Assembly: GCA_037349105.1 (NCBI GenBank)
Contig: JAYJMM010000102.1
Coordinates: 3,348,001-3,412,000, forward strand
Direction: 5' to 3'
DNA length: 64,000 bases
Source: Limnomonas spitsbergensis
Lineage: Eukaryota > Chlorophyta > Chlorophyceae > Chlamydomonadales
Below are positions 1-10,915 of this stretch, one piece after another; position 1 is the stretch's first letter; each line of letters starts with the position of its first letter. The notes beneath the pieces are model-generated. The model was given only the letters and a program-made list of their open reading frames with translations, was not told the origin of the DNA and did no database searches. A program made the position numbers and the translations under genes.

Positions 1-19
1 GGGGCGCGGATCTTTGCAG

Positions 20-803
20 TGGGCCAGAATACGCGACGCAGAAGAGGCCGATGGGAGTGGCACGTGCTGCGCAACGCGTTAAAGACGAGAGTGGGACGAT
101 GCCCCGTGGTGGAAATCAGATGATCAGGAAACTTGCAGATCTGCAGCCGGTAGAGGGAGCAAAAGCCGCCACCACCGAGGAGGATCTGGCCCAGCCGGTA
201 GGGTGGAACATGCTAGGGCAGTGGGTCATTGGAGTGTGGAAAATTGTGTGTGACGCAGAGCAGGCGGGGTTAAGCAGTCTGGCTGTGCCCCAGCAGCGCG
301 CACCCTTGGAGGCACAGACCAGGTGTGTGGAGCAGCCAAGTAGGCAGGTGTCCCCCAACGGCTGGTCCATTTTCGATATCCTCAGCAGTGAAGGTGAGCC
401 AAGTCCCAGGCACCAACAGCAGACCCGAGGGAGTGCCTGTCCACCCAGGCAGGATAGCCCGGTAGCTAGCGAGCAGCTGCACCTGATCAACTGGGTTACG
501 GCAGAGAGTGCCTGCCCACCCAGGCAGGATAGCCCGGTAGCTAGAGAGCAGCTGCACCTGATCAACTGTGTTACGGCAGAGAGTGCCTATCCACCCAGGC
601 AGGATAGCCCGGTAGCTAGCGAGCAGCTGCACCTGATCAACTGGGTTCCGAAGGGGAATGCCTGTCCACCCAAACCAGCGGCCGGTGGCTGCAAGCCAGG
701 CCAACTGCAGGTGCAAGCGCCACGGCTGTGTTTGCAGAGGGAGGCACCCTGTTTGGCCGGTGAAAAGTGCGTAAGTCAGTGCGGTACCTACATCAAACGT
801 TAG
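20..803 (+). CDS. 3'-terminal exon of a repeat-containing protein gene (5' part lies outside the window)
   Basis: A 3' splice site (TTTGCAG) ends at base 19 and the following frame is open to the stop at 801-803; an ATG at 51 is in the same frame but need not be the start. The product is not recognised. Its middle holds three 25-residue repeats beginning ACPPRQDSPVASEQLHLIN plus a fragment of a fourth (about residues 125-210 of the frame). No membrane segment or catalytic motif is visible. Two antisense frames across the same repeats are open only because the 75-bp unit is a multiple of three. Confidence rests on the acceptor and the long frame; a repeat-driven chance ORF is the alternative. 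Confidence 0.4.
431..672 (+). repeat. 75-bp coding minisatellite, three full copies plus a partial fourth
   Basis: Units begin at 431, 506 and 581, exactly 75 bp apart, and a partial, diverged unit follows from about 656. The period is a multiple of three, so copy number can change without frameshift. The third unit carries C-to-A and other point changes, so the copies are not freshly made. Confidence 0.9.
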
Positions 804-2140
804 ATTTAAAAATAAATTAGATATGGACCTGCCTTGGAGTGATATGTGTACTGTGTAACTGTACATACGGGTAATGGTGCTAATTTGAGTTCTGCTAGCC
901 ACTCTGACCTTGAGACCCAGTGATGACTCCAAATGCGGTGGGAAAACTGCCACTGCCATGTGCTAAAATTACCTGGTCAGTGAAATTGTGGCTTAATTAC
1001 GGCCAAAAGTCAACGATCCTGCATGGTTACCATTTTATGGTTGGAAGAAGCTATTTTGTTGTTTAGCATTGTGATACGCCGCTCTATTCTAAAACTGCGG
1101 CCTAGATCTTACCTCTATCTGATAGCTAGGTGTTGAAGGACTGCTTGTACTCTGCTGCCATACCTGTTGGGGTCATAATGTCAGGCCCAGTGTGGTCCTA
1201 CCGGTGCCGCCGCAAGGATGTGATACCCAGAGCTGGGACAGTTTTAAACCATGACCTGCTTCCCATGCCGCTTGTATGATCATGATGATCTGAGAATTTA
1301 AAATTCTGTTAGATTGTGATTTACACCCTGTGTCAATCATAATCCTACGAGTGCAGATCAATTAATTGTATTAATCAATTAATTGTACTGTGACACAGGT
1401 TTGATTTTTAATCCACACTTTTAAATGGGTTCACACTTATGCATGTTCCTGTTGAATTTGGCTATGTTGAGTACCTTGCTGCATTATGTACCCAAATTAA
1501 AGCTTTCTTACTGTAGCTGCTTTCGCCTGCAAGATCGGCTGTGGAGGATGTTACCTTGAAGACTAAGGCCCCAGCGCAACGGCGCCTGGGGACCGCAGCC
1601 CCATCCGGAATCAGTCCAAGGTCCTCGCCAATTACGGAGCTAGATGAAAATAGCATCAGCCACTGCCCTGGGATTTTTCTGGCAAGTCTTGAAACGTTTC
1701 TCCAGAGCTGGCTTAATTTGTGGAAGGTTCCTCAACTAGAACTGATTGGCTATTGCAATTTAGAACTCTAGTTACCATGGGCAATTAACAATTGCGGTCA
1801 ATTTGAAGATTTTGTGTGCATCCCACGCACGGCTGTTGTGCGTTTAGCTTTTAGCGTTTGTTTTGACTTAAGCTTGCGACGGTTATTTTTGGCTAAAGAC
1901 AGTCTCAAGGCTTTCATCAGTAATGTGCTGATCTGTTTCTGCAGTGACCTTGAACCAAGGTAAAAAAAAATGTTATTTAGCTGATTTGCTTCTCCAAAGT
2001 TCTATGATTGAACTGAGTAAAATTCGTAACCCTTTATGGTTAAGCTGTAGTCTTTTAAGAATTTTCCCTCGGGATTTTTCACCCTTTTTGACAGTCCTCT
2101 ATAAGTGTCTCCTTCGTCTCTTATTTCGGACTGGGGGGGG
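804..2140. other. No convincing gene
   Basis: AT-richer sequence downstream of the first gene. Open frames at 1541-1771 and 1944-2159 lack splice-site support, coding character or a recognisable family, so none is called. Confidence 0.5.
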
Positions 2141-2224
2141 AGTGAAAGGGTGTCTTTGATACTTGCTTAATTTGTTTGCTGTACTTGCGCAATCATTTAC
2201 TAGGCGCAGCGCTTAGCCCCGACA
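2141..2224 (+). repeat. Left copy of 84-bp direct repeat
   Basis: Near-identical to 3036-3119. It is followed by 22-23 bp absent after the right copy, then by related sequence (GCGCGTAT against AGCGCGTAT), so the duplication may originally have been longer. Confidence 0.9.
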
Positions 2225-2489
2225 GCTGTCATGCTGATGTAGCGCACCGCGCGTATTACTGAATTATCAGTTCCGTGTTTAAGGATTTCTGCAGTTGAAC
2301 TCTGTTTACAGAACTGCTGTTGGAGTTACACTTTTGTGTTTTCTCTGGATATCAGAGAAGTGTGTATTTTCACACTTTAGCCTCCTTCTTAGTGGCTGCT
2401 TGGTTTTCTGCTGCCACTATTTCTTTCTTACTTGAAGCCCTGATTTCGTAATCACCCTTTAATCTGAAGTTACATAGTCACTCCTCATC

Positions 2490-2617
2490 GAGCAAGCACA
2501 AACACTGCTCACTTTATTCCAGCAAGCACAAACACTGCTCGAATATCGATCCATCATACAGAACAAGCACAAACACTGTTCGACCCTACAGTCTAAGCAA
2601 GCACAAACACTGCTTAG
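2490..2617 (+). other. Array of four stem-loops with an invariant loop and covarying stems
   Basis: Four copies of the loop AGCACAAACAC are each closed by a different but complementary stem: GAGCA/TGCTC at 2490-2510, AGCA/TGCT at 2521-2539, GAACA/TGTTC at 2561-2581, and CTAAGCA/TGCTTAG at 2593-2617. Changes on one side of the stem are matched on the other (G-C to A-T at two different positions), which suggests that pairing is retained in RNA or single-stranded DNA. Spacing is 30-40 nt and the spacers are unrelated. I know of no family with this loop; the function is unknown. Confidence 0.7.
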
Positions 2618-3035
2618 TCTTGGAGGTCTTCTCTTGATATTTCGGCCCTTATCAAGCATTCTCCAGCCTTCCAGCTGGTTTACCACCACCAACTCCATCA
2701 ACACTTCATCAACAGCCAGTCCAGAGGCTCCAAGTCGACTCCTTGATAGATCATCAAACGAGTCTCCCCATCTGAAGATCGCCTACAAGCGACTTCCCAC
2801 TGAAGATCGTCGTACCCTGTCACCAGTGTACTACAACTTCGACTGCTACTACAGTCACCTTCGGAAGGGTCGACCCATCAGGCAATCTTGTCAACAGTAG
2901 AGAATAGTCAGGTAAGTAGTCCAGGGGATACTTATCTTAAATATATCGACTGATCCCCAGGTTTACAGCTGGGGATTCGAGTCTCAACAGCAGTGATCAG
3001 GAATCTAACATATTCCTGAAGTCACAGCACTTTTA

Positions 3036-3119
3036 AGTGAAAGGGTGTCTTTGATACTTGCTTTATTTGTTTGCTGTACTTGCGCAATCATTTACTAGGC
3101 GCAGCGCTTAGCCCCGACA
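3036..3119 (+). repeat. Right copy of 84-bp direct repeat, abutting the duplicated kinase arm
   Basis: Matches 2141-2224. Its end lies within a few bases of the point (about 3126) where similarity to the intact kinase locus begins, so it marks the breakpoint that removed the kinase start codon on this arm. Confidence 0.9.
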
Positions 3120-3614
3120 CAGCGCGTATGGGAAGAAATGGAGCGCATCCAGCGGGTAAGCAGCTCCGAATGGATTTTATGCCCAACGCTGTATGCAAGG
3201 GACCCGTTGCAATAAGTCCCCACCATCCAGGCACCCCTGCTGGAGCCAGGGGTGCCCTGCAACTGGCACCGTGACAAGCATCCGCAATGTCACATGCCGT
3301 TCGAAACCTGCCTCGATATGCAGTGCTTTGTTTTCTAGATTTGACTCATTGCTGATTTCTGCTGTTTGTAGGGAATGCCTGCCAAGGTAGAGAGGGCTGA
3401 GGTAAGCCAGCAGGCTTCCCCTCCTGCGGCATTTCGATGGCGGTCTCGCGCAACTGGTTGGCGCCTCCAGATTTTGGAAGCCATGATTTCCGTATCTCTG
3501 CATGTCCACGTTAATTTTGCGCCCCCTCCTTCCCTGGCCTTATTCATTCATTCCTCAATCTGCAGGCGCCCACAGCGGCGGGCGCCTCTTCCGCGTCAGC
3601 TCTCTCGGTACTTG

Positions 3615-4939
3615 GGCTGTGTTTCCATTGGCTGTTTTGACGTCGGGGTGGGTTGCCAGCTAGGCGCCAGCTGTGCCACCCCGACGAAAACGTTTCCATT
3701 GGACGTCGAAACACGACCGGCATTAATACAGTCGACGGTTGGTTTCCCAGACTCACAGCACGTTTCTGATTGGACCCCGGAAACTTTCCGGGGTGTTTCC
3801 GGTGTGTTTTGAGCTGAAACACTGGACCCCGGAAAATCTCCGGAGCCTTTAGACCACCAAGAGTCGTACAGTACGTCTCTTGTTTTTCCGGGGACCCCCC
3901 CCCCCTCCCCGGAAATTCCAAAGACCCCGGAGAGTTTTCAGGCCTTCGAATGGCTTTCATTTACAAATAAGATTCGCCGCATTTTTCTTCCCATGTTCTT
4001 ATCGGGCAGTAGTGATGGGGGCGGCCCTGCAGAAAGGCCGCGGGCCGCCTCGGCCTTGGTCACTCCGCGAGCGAGTCATCCCTATCGTCACCATTATCAT
4101 CATCAGCAGAAGCAGCAGCAGCAGCAACAGCGCAGATAACTTTTAGGCACACATTCGGCAATATCGCAGTAAACCCTGAACCACGCAAGATTACGCGGCC
4201 TCACGTTCCGGTGTGTGGCTCCGGGGTGTTTGCAGAAACACCCTCCCCGGAAATCTCCCGAAGACCAGAAGACCGTCGTACACGTTTGTTCCGGGGTCCT
4301 CAATCGGAAACGTGCTGTCATTTGCCCAAACTTACCCAAATCCACCTCGGGTCCTAGACCCGAAGTGAGTTTGGGTGACATCCACCCCAAACGCCAGCTG
4401 GACAATACTTCGCAGCCTTGTTTTTTGAGCCCTGTGCTCATTCTCCTGTATTCTTACCGCTGATAAACTCTGTTGGTTCGATGGAAGTCGACTGGCTGTC
4501 CCGGCCCACGGAACCTCACGTGACGATTTTCTACCCCGTCGTTGCGTTGCAGCATGCGCGACTGAACCGAAATAAAGCAATAGTATACGTAAGCAACACT
4601 GGTTGCTTTGATCTGCGTGTTCAAGCTACATAGGTGCAGAAATTTCAAAAGAGCGTTGCCAGCTGCGCCCAATGCCACTACGCATGGACAAGCCGATAGC
4701 GCGATTCGTTTTGCAGCAGCACAACAAACGCGACTTAAAAATTACCAAGGAATGCTGCGACATTTCGAAAATCTTAGCCTGCGAGGTTCTTGAATGCGAA
4801 TCGGCCACCCCGGACATGCAATGGAAACGAAGGCCGGATTTTTCTGTGGTGGTCTCCACCTCGGGCTTAAACATTGGCGCGGACCGAACAAAACCGACCT
4901 GTCCGACTGCTCACCTCAAACTCCAATGGAAACACAGCC
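3615..4939. mobile_element. Non-autonomous DNA transposon with 17-bp terminal inverted repeats and TTG target duplication
   Basis: The element starts GGCTGTGTTTCCATTGG (3615-3631) and ends with the exact complement (4923-4939). TTG flanks it on both sides (3612-3614, 4940-4942), while the paralogous exon near 35966-35972 has a single TTG and no insert, which directly shows the empty site. Subterminal copies of TTTCCATTGG-like and CCCCGGAA-like motifs recur inside. No transposase frame is seen. The 3-bp duplication and the GGCTGTGTTT-type end resemble PIF/Harbinger elements, but superfamily assignment is tentative. Confidence 0.85.
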
Positions 4940-6439
4940 TTGGTGCGGACACAGAGTTCAGCAGTTAGGACAGTCGACGACCATTCCGATAACAGGCAAG
5001 GCGGAAGCAGAAGCCATCAGCTAGAAGCCCCTAGTTAGAAGGCATGCATGCATGACTAGGCTGGGTAAACTTTTCGTTGCCCAAGATACCGGTACTGGCA
5101 TCAGATTTTGCGATGATGTGCCCTGCTATATTGTGGCTTTGATTGTAATGCATTCATCTCAAGGGACTTATTTCTCTTCCATATCCTGCCTTTCAGTGTG
5201 GACCAGACGAAGTCTTAGAAGATGCAGGAGATGGTGCAAGAGCTCCATGAACGACACCTAGCCCTGCTTAAGGTCCAACAAACTACGACAGGCATGCTTA
5301 CGCTCTGGAAGAGCAAAGCCACGGGACTGCGTAAGAAGGTGGCGCATCAGGCGGTGGAGCTTTCGGCCTTGAGGGGCCCAGCAGTCAAGAAGTTTGTGAA
5401 GGCTGCCTCGGCACCGCCGCCGCCGCTGACGCGTGTCGGCATTAGCGGCCTGTTACCTGGCATGGGGGCGCCCATTGCCAAGGGAGGTAACGGCGAATTG
5501 TACGCCATGGACTACAACAGCAAGCCAACGGCATGCAAGCTCGCTCGGGTGATGAATGAAGGCTTGAAGCAGACTAGGTCCCAGAGATCATTTAAAATGG
5601 GCTTGCCTGATCTATACCGGGGTCTAGCTGGGCACTGCTGATAGCTTGTTGATGACAGTTCAGTCGAGTGAAACACTCTTCATACGGATGTTAGGTTGAC
5701 AAGGCTGCCCTGCCAAGGACCTCCCTGCCTTCGCCGCTTGTTCATCTCCCCCCCTCCCACCCTCATCCCTTGCTGACCTAGACGGGCCAGGAGTTTGTCA
5801 TTGGGCTGGAGGTGAAGATTCTGCAGCAGGCACGTGGCAAAGGCGACCAAGTCCCCAAGATCTATGCCTTGGTTGTCAACGACACTTTGGGTCTGACGGA
5901 TGAGGCCCCAATCATGGGGTACATCATGGAGCTCATGGATGGCTCAGTCACAGACCTGCTGCGGGACAGGTAAAAACAGGATTTTTTTCTCCTCAAACAA
6001 AAGCTTGTTGAGCATTATTGTCTCCTCTTTTCATTTGTCCCCTGGCCTAATCAAATTGCTTGCACGCATTCCGTAGTTTCCCGTCCATGCCTTTCTGTTT
6101 TTTTCTCCTTTTTCCCTCCTGAACTTCAGCAGCTTTGACATAGCTCTCGTCCAGCTTGCAGCCGGGCTCGCACGTCCTTAGCGCTGTCCCCACCACTGAC
6201 ATGACCTGCTGCATCTCCCCTGCTTTGCAGCCCATCACGCAGCCCCCACATGGTGATCGACACCATGCGCAAGTGCGCCACCGCCCTCAAGAAGTCATAC
6301 CACGACAAGGGCTTACTCCACCTGGACATCAAGACGTGCAATTATTTGTACAAGAAATCGGTTGACGCCAATGGGCAGGAAAAGGTGGTCGTGAAGGTGA
6401 GCGCGCACATGTCCACAAGTATGTGGGGTGCTGTTTATT

Positions 6440-6620
6440 GTTGCACGTTTCAGCTACACTTCAGCCTCTTCAGGGCCTTCGGCCAAGAGGGGGCAAAGTG
6501 CAGCATGCCCTGCTGCTTATTGGGTTTCTGGCCGTAGGGATGTCAAGGTTGGGTCCCCATGGGCCCAGAATGGCTGTTCAGAACTAGGCCGGCACCATTC
6601 CGGCATGTGGTGTGGCATTC
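6440..6620 (+). repeat. Diverged dispersed repeat (family B-like) in kinase intron 6
   Basis: The sequence CGTTTCAGCTACACTTCAG followed by GGCC-rich text resembles the family B repeat described at 10756. The intact kinase arm carries the same insert in the same intron (about 34265-34440), so it was there before the inverted duplication. Confidence 0.5.
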
Positions 6621-9600
6621 CAATAAGCAAATACTGTAGCACAGTCACATACGTCTTCCGTAAATTGTCCAAACCCTAATTCATCCATTTCTGTGTGACA
6701 TATGCAGCTGGGAGATGCGGGAGGAAATATGTGGACGAGGACGGCAATGTGACAGGACGCACGTATGGCACAGACATTTACAGTGCCCTGGAATGCTTCA
6801 TAAAGGGGGGAAAGGTGAGGGAATGTGTGAAGCTCAAATCATCAGGCTGGGCCATCTGATATTTTTTTTTGTAAAAATCTAGCAGAGCAGACATTTATAA
6901 CAGTAGTTGTATACCGAAAGGCAGGGTGACATCATGGGTGAGGGAGGGGATGCGTGAAGCTCAGAGCGCTCGGGTCAGCAATGAGCAGGGACTGAGTGTC
7001 ATCAGCGATTGCACACATGTGTTGTCACGTTACCAGCCAGCATAGTCAGGAAGTTCGAATCTCCTGTACTAATTTAATTTTCAAATACAGTTTCAAATGG
7101 CATCATGCCTCCCCATCCATGCTGTTCCTCCCCAGGTTTCCTCGGCTGCCGATGTCCTGGCATTCTGCAGGATGCTGCTGTCCGTCGTGAACTGCGAGGT
7201 GCACCCCTTCCGCATCAATCTCGACAGGGCCGTGGCGGCTGGGCGGACGGACGCAGAAGCCTGGGACGCCCTTCATGCGGACATCGAGGCGGGCTGTGAG
7301 CCGGCCCTGCACCTCATCCCGTCCAAGCTGGCGGCCTTTGGCACCGAGGGGGCACAGAGTCTTTTCAACCTGGTGCACTGGGGGCTGAAGAAGGACCCCA
7401 AGATGCGACCTAACATGGCCCAGATTGAGGCAGAGCTGCGACGCATCATCACAATGTTGCCGGGTGCTGCCCGCGAGGCAAATGCGGCCATGCAGCCTGC
7501 AAAGCTGGGACGTGCTGCACCTGCCAGGAACCCAGCTCCCGCGCCCCTTCTGGACAATGAGCCTTCTAAGTCCTCATGGGGCAGCAGCCACGGGGCCTTC
7601 AGCAACGCCTCTTCGTCTGAGCAGTTGGCAGAGTCCCTGCTTTGCCTGCTTCTGCCGAACAGGCGGTAGCGGGAGGTGTCAGGGAGCCCTTACTAGCTAT
7701 GCAATGAACACCTGCCATGCCCTTCAGTGTCAGAGGGACCAATGTGAAGTCGCCATATGTGACGTTCCGTTTGCGCATTATGTGCCATGCTTATGAAGCT
7801 TGGAAACGTGATTTCCAGCCTTTGAGGCAGCGGGGAGTTGTGGCTTGGGCTGCAGTGATTTCATAAATTCTGAACACATTGTGACATAGTGCGTCCAAGT
7901 AAATATCTTATCTGGCTACCTATTACCTGTGTACTTTGTCAAGCAATGGATCGACTGAGGGGTGTTGCGATGGATGATTTTGTGTTCTGTTTTCTTAAAT
8001 TACCGGAATTGTGAAATACCGGCATGCTAGCTAAGCATGCACTGCCCTGTCCAGTCGTCCAACATGAGCATTATCTTAAATTGACTTGTGTGATCCTCTC
8101 TCGAAAATCCAATGCCCTCCAAAATCGGGGTTGAGACTGTTGTCAGGACAATTTGCCCAATTTGCTGACACTTTGCAAATTAGTCCACGGGTTCCAAGTG
8201 TCTTATAGCTGGTGACAGCATGTCTTTATCCCGGTATGTATGCTTTATATGTACAAGCTTACAAGCTATTAGTGTATGACAATCGGCGGATGCGATATTA
8301 TCTCATGGTTCTGTACTTTTGACGATTTGTACTTATTGTGGGATTTGCTTGTTTTGCCCTATGTTTTGTTGACCCCTTGAGTGGCACATATGTCCTGGGG
8401 CCTGCCTGGCGCCAGTGCACTGAAAAATCCAGACTTGTAAATATGACTTTCTGACAGAGGAAATCGTCTGGAAACAACACTGAGTGTTGATGCACAAGCT
8501 TCTTAACTAGGGTCAAGTATAGCACCTGAGCCACCTTTTACGGTCTGGTATGCCCTTGCAGCTCTGTGGACAGTCTGAGGATAACGATCCCATATCAGCT
8601 TGAGTGACCGGCGCTCTGACTCAAAGAAACAAAGAAACAGTGATCGGCTGATAGCTCAATAATCCGTTAGCCATTTTAGTGCACGCCATGCCACATTCTG
8701 ACGCATCTGGGCAAAGTGGGGCTGAAGTACTTCCCCGAACTTACACGAATTTGTCAACACAGAAGTAGCTATTTTCCCAAGCGAGGCCTGCAAACCGCGG
8801 CTGACCGCCAGCCCCTGGCCTTCAGCACAGCTTGCACACTCTTACATGGGTTCAATACTTCAATAAAGAGGACTGGATTCACACATGTTGACGCAAGCCA
8901 ACCCGAGAGACCCACTCAGCCAACACGAGCTGCCTGGCACCTGGGCTCTCTGCACAAATCTGGAGACATCATATTGAAAAACGCCCCCTTGTTGTCTGCC
9001 CACATCCTGCCCCCTGACGGCCGCTGAATCCTCTATGCTGCCGCTGTTAATAACGCAGCAACTGCTCCCACAACAGCACGTGTATCCTTGTTGTCACTGA
9101 TTTTGTTGCTGCTGCTTCCACATATTCGCTGCCGCCGCCGCCACCAGAATTACTGTTGTTGCCGCATAGACACCACTTGACTGGAAGCAGTCATGTCTAT
9201 GAAGTCAGGTGTTGCTGGACACTACCAAGGGTGACCCTGGTTTCACACTCGATGCATAGGACTCTGAAAACGACAGGGTGGCTTTGGCTTCTAGTGTCCA
9301 TACCATAGCTTGCCCGTGGATTGCTGAAATCAGCGCTTGCCAATACCGGGTTGCTAAGGCATTTCTAATAATCACCGGTGGTAACCGGTAACGGTATCCG
9401 AGATTTTCTACATGCAGGGAGTGACCCATCATGAACTGACCAGCATGGAAATCCAGCAGAGCTGCTGCAATCGAAAGCGCACAACACCAGTTATAAACTT
9501 GCTTCACGTTGGACCCGCATTTAAGATCCAGAGCCATCCAGCTTAGACAATTGTACAACTAATTCCAATTTCTCAGACACACAAGGGGGGCGGGGGCCAA

Positions 9601-9689
9601 GTTGAACAGTTTTAAAGCCCCCTGAGCCCACAACTTGCTGTTGACTAACGTAACCATTGCACCACTTGTGCGCATGTGGCGTTATTTAA

Positions 9690-9755
9690 TGACGTTATAC
9701 CTCTGGGCCCTGCTCAAAAGGCTCGGCCGCGTAGGCGCCTAACTAAAGAGTGGCG
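9690..9755 (+). repeat. Dispersed repeat family A
   Basis: Core TACCTCTGGGCCCTGCTCAA followed by GGCTCGGCCGCGTAGGCGCC. Related copies are near 19140, 31881, 36662, 37800(-), 38020(-), 38106 and 46430(-). About 70-90 bp; no coding capacity. Confidence 0.8.
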
Positions 9756-10755
9756 TTCGTGAACAACAAGTAACAAGGGTCTGGGAAGTAATCTCCTCCA
9801 GGGAAGAGAACAAATATTGTGTACATGTCTCAAATGCATCAACAGACACTGCTGGCAGCAAAGCTATACATACCACCCACCGAGCCATGCACATGTCAAG
9901 TTAAGAGCGCACCAGAGTCCAGAGCACATTCCCCAGGCTGCTTCTCTGCCAGCACTGGGCCAATAGGAACCAAACCAGGACCGGCCTGCGACCGGTGGCT
10001 CAAACAGCAGCGCTGGAGGCCGAGGACCCTGGTGAATCCGTGATGGAAGTCGAAGCCTCAAACATGTTAACGAAACAGTACGATGCATCGCTGCATAGCA
10101 GCTCCGGCTGTGGCACCTGGTAGCACCAAGCAATCCTCTGCCCTCATTCACAATTCGGATGCCGACTCCAGGCTCTCAGTTCAAGAGGCCAATACACACT
10201 ACTTGACCAGCCCATCCATACGCACCACTGTTGTGCGTCTTTCACTCTTTCTCTGCCCATCACCTCAGTGCATCCTTCCCGGTGCACCACACCCGTGGGC
10301 ACTGCGCAGCACAAACTGCCTAGTAGGTAAAGCAACGCCAGCATCGCTGCTGAGTTGCCATCCGGAGATCCCTTCAAACTCTCCGCACATTCATCCCCAT
10401 CCTTTGCGCCATCAGACCCAGCACTCAATGCCTTAACATGGCTCGGCTCACTGGCTGTGTGCCCCATCCGCTGCTGACATGCAAGCCTTGAGGTCAAATG
10501 TTGCACCCTTGTCAATGCCTTGATCTTGCCAGGGTGTGCGCCCCATCAGCTCCTGTTCTTTGACCCAAGAGCTTGAAACTCATTTGACCTGTAGCGAGCC
10601 ATGAACAACATTCGGGGTAGGGTGGGCAAGCGAAGGCAGAAAGGGGCGCAGAGTTCTGGCAGGGGGCAACATTCAAATTTAGGGCTGAAGAGTAGAGCTC
10701 AAACCAAAATCCAGATCAACAGACAGCAAAGGAGTAATATGAGAAGGTTTTCCCC

Positions 10756-10915
10756 CCGTGACTCAGCTACATGTCAGCTACACTGCAGCTGCTGGCCGCA
10801 GGCCCCATTCTTGGCCAGCCTTGTTGCTTTGTTCACCATATGCAGGCCGGTCTAGGTTTTGTCCTAGTTGGGTCTTTGGCGGCCGCTGGGCGGCCTGCTG
10901 AAGTTGAACTTGTAG
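10756..10915 (+). repeat. Dispersed repeat family B
   Basis: Begins CCGTGACTCAGCTACATGTC, runs through TGGCCAGCC and GGCCGGTCTAGG motifs and ends near GGCGGCCGCTGGGCGGCC, about 150 bp. Copies occur on both strands at about 21645-21815, 59805-59935, 60930-61090, 62225-62340 and 63930-64000, with degenerate ones at 6440, 12225, 18038, 24000 and 49570. The class (SINE or MITE) is not settled; no protein is encoded. Confidence 0.85.

Larger units (their letters stand above)
2141..3119 (+). mobile_element. Hairpin-rich segment bounded by 84-bp direct repeats (possible short LTR-type or other non-autonomous element)
   Basis: The sequence at 2141-2224 recurs at 3036-3119 in the same orientation with one visible difference. 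Within each copy a stretch runs from TGTC to GACA, the ends typical of retrotransposon LTRs, and a purine-rich AGTGAAAGGG precedes each TGTC. The 0.8 kb between the copies has no long convincing ORF but is full of inverted repeats: stems at 2291-2296/2312-2317, 2343-2347/2353-2357, 2358-2364/2371-2377, four related hairpins at 2490-2617, and an 8-bp stem at 2953-2960/2969-2976. I see no clear primer-binding site or target duplication, so a plain segmental duplication is possible. Confidence 0.4.
3129..7669 (+). pseudogene. Broken copy of the kinase-like gene (paralogue of the gene at 33198-36509)
   Basis: Aligning with the intact copy gives exon remnants at 3129-3155, 3372-3401, 3566-3614 joined to 4943-4964 across a transposon, 5197-5548, 5782-5969, 6231-6396, 6708-6814 and 7136-7669. 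Lesions: the first ten codons including the ATG are missing, with an in-frame stop at 3096-3098 upstream; a 1,325-bp element sits in exon 3; the exon 3 donor reads TT instead of GT after 4964; an in-frame TAG lies at 5216-5218; and exon 7 is 4 bp shorter, giving a frameshift and early stop before the C-lobe. A shorter protein from the ATG at 5222 could reach the catalytic loop (HLDIKTCNYL) but not the C-lobe. The last exon is still open and very similar to the intact copy. Confidence 0.85.
3126..9160 (+). repeat. Left arm of a large inverted duplication
   Basis: This arm matches the reverse complement of about 31560-36482 over the whole kinase gene and roughly 1.5 kb of its 3' flank. It is longer because a 1.3-kb transposon sits at 3615-4939. 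Similarity is very high over about 5831-8500 and clearly lower on either side. The arms are separated by about 22 kb that holds the bestrophin gene and others. Confidence 0.9.

Noticed and set aside
116..959. Minus-strand frames of 149 and 229 codons over the 75-bp repeat
   Set aside because: Open only because the repeat unit is a multiple of three; the plus-strand frame has an acceptor site.
2490..2617. CRISPR array
   Set aside because: Repeats are not identical palindromes of constant length, spacers are 9-22 nt, and the genome is eukaryotic.
2141..3119. Hammerhead ribozyme in the hairpin-rich element
   Set aside because: I could not find the CTGATGA and GAAA core in a workable arrangement by eye.
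7040..7075. Possible tRNA T arm (GTTCGAATC) in kinase pseudogene intron 7
   Set aside because: No D arm or anticodon arm, and the paralogous intron does not keep the motif.
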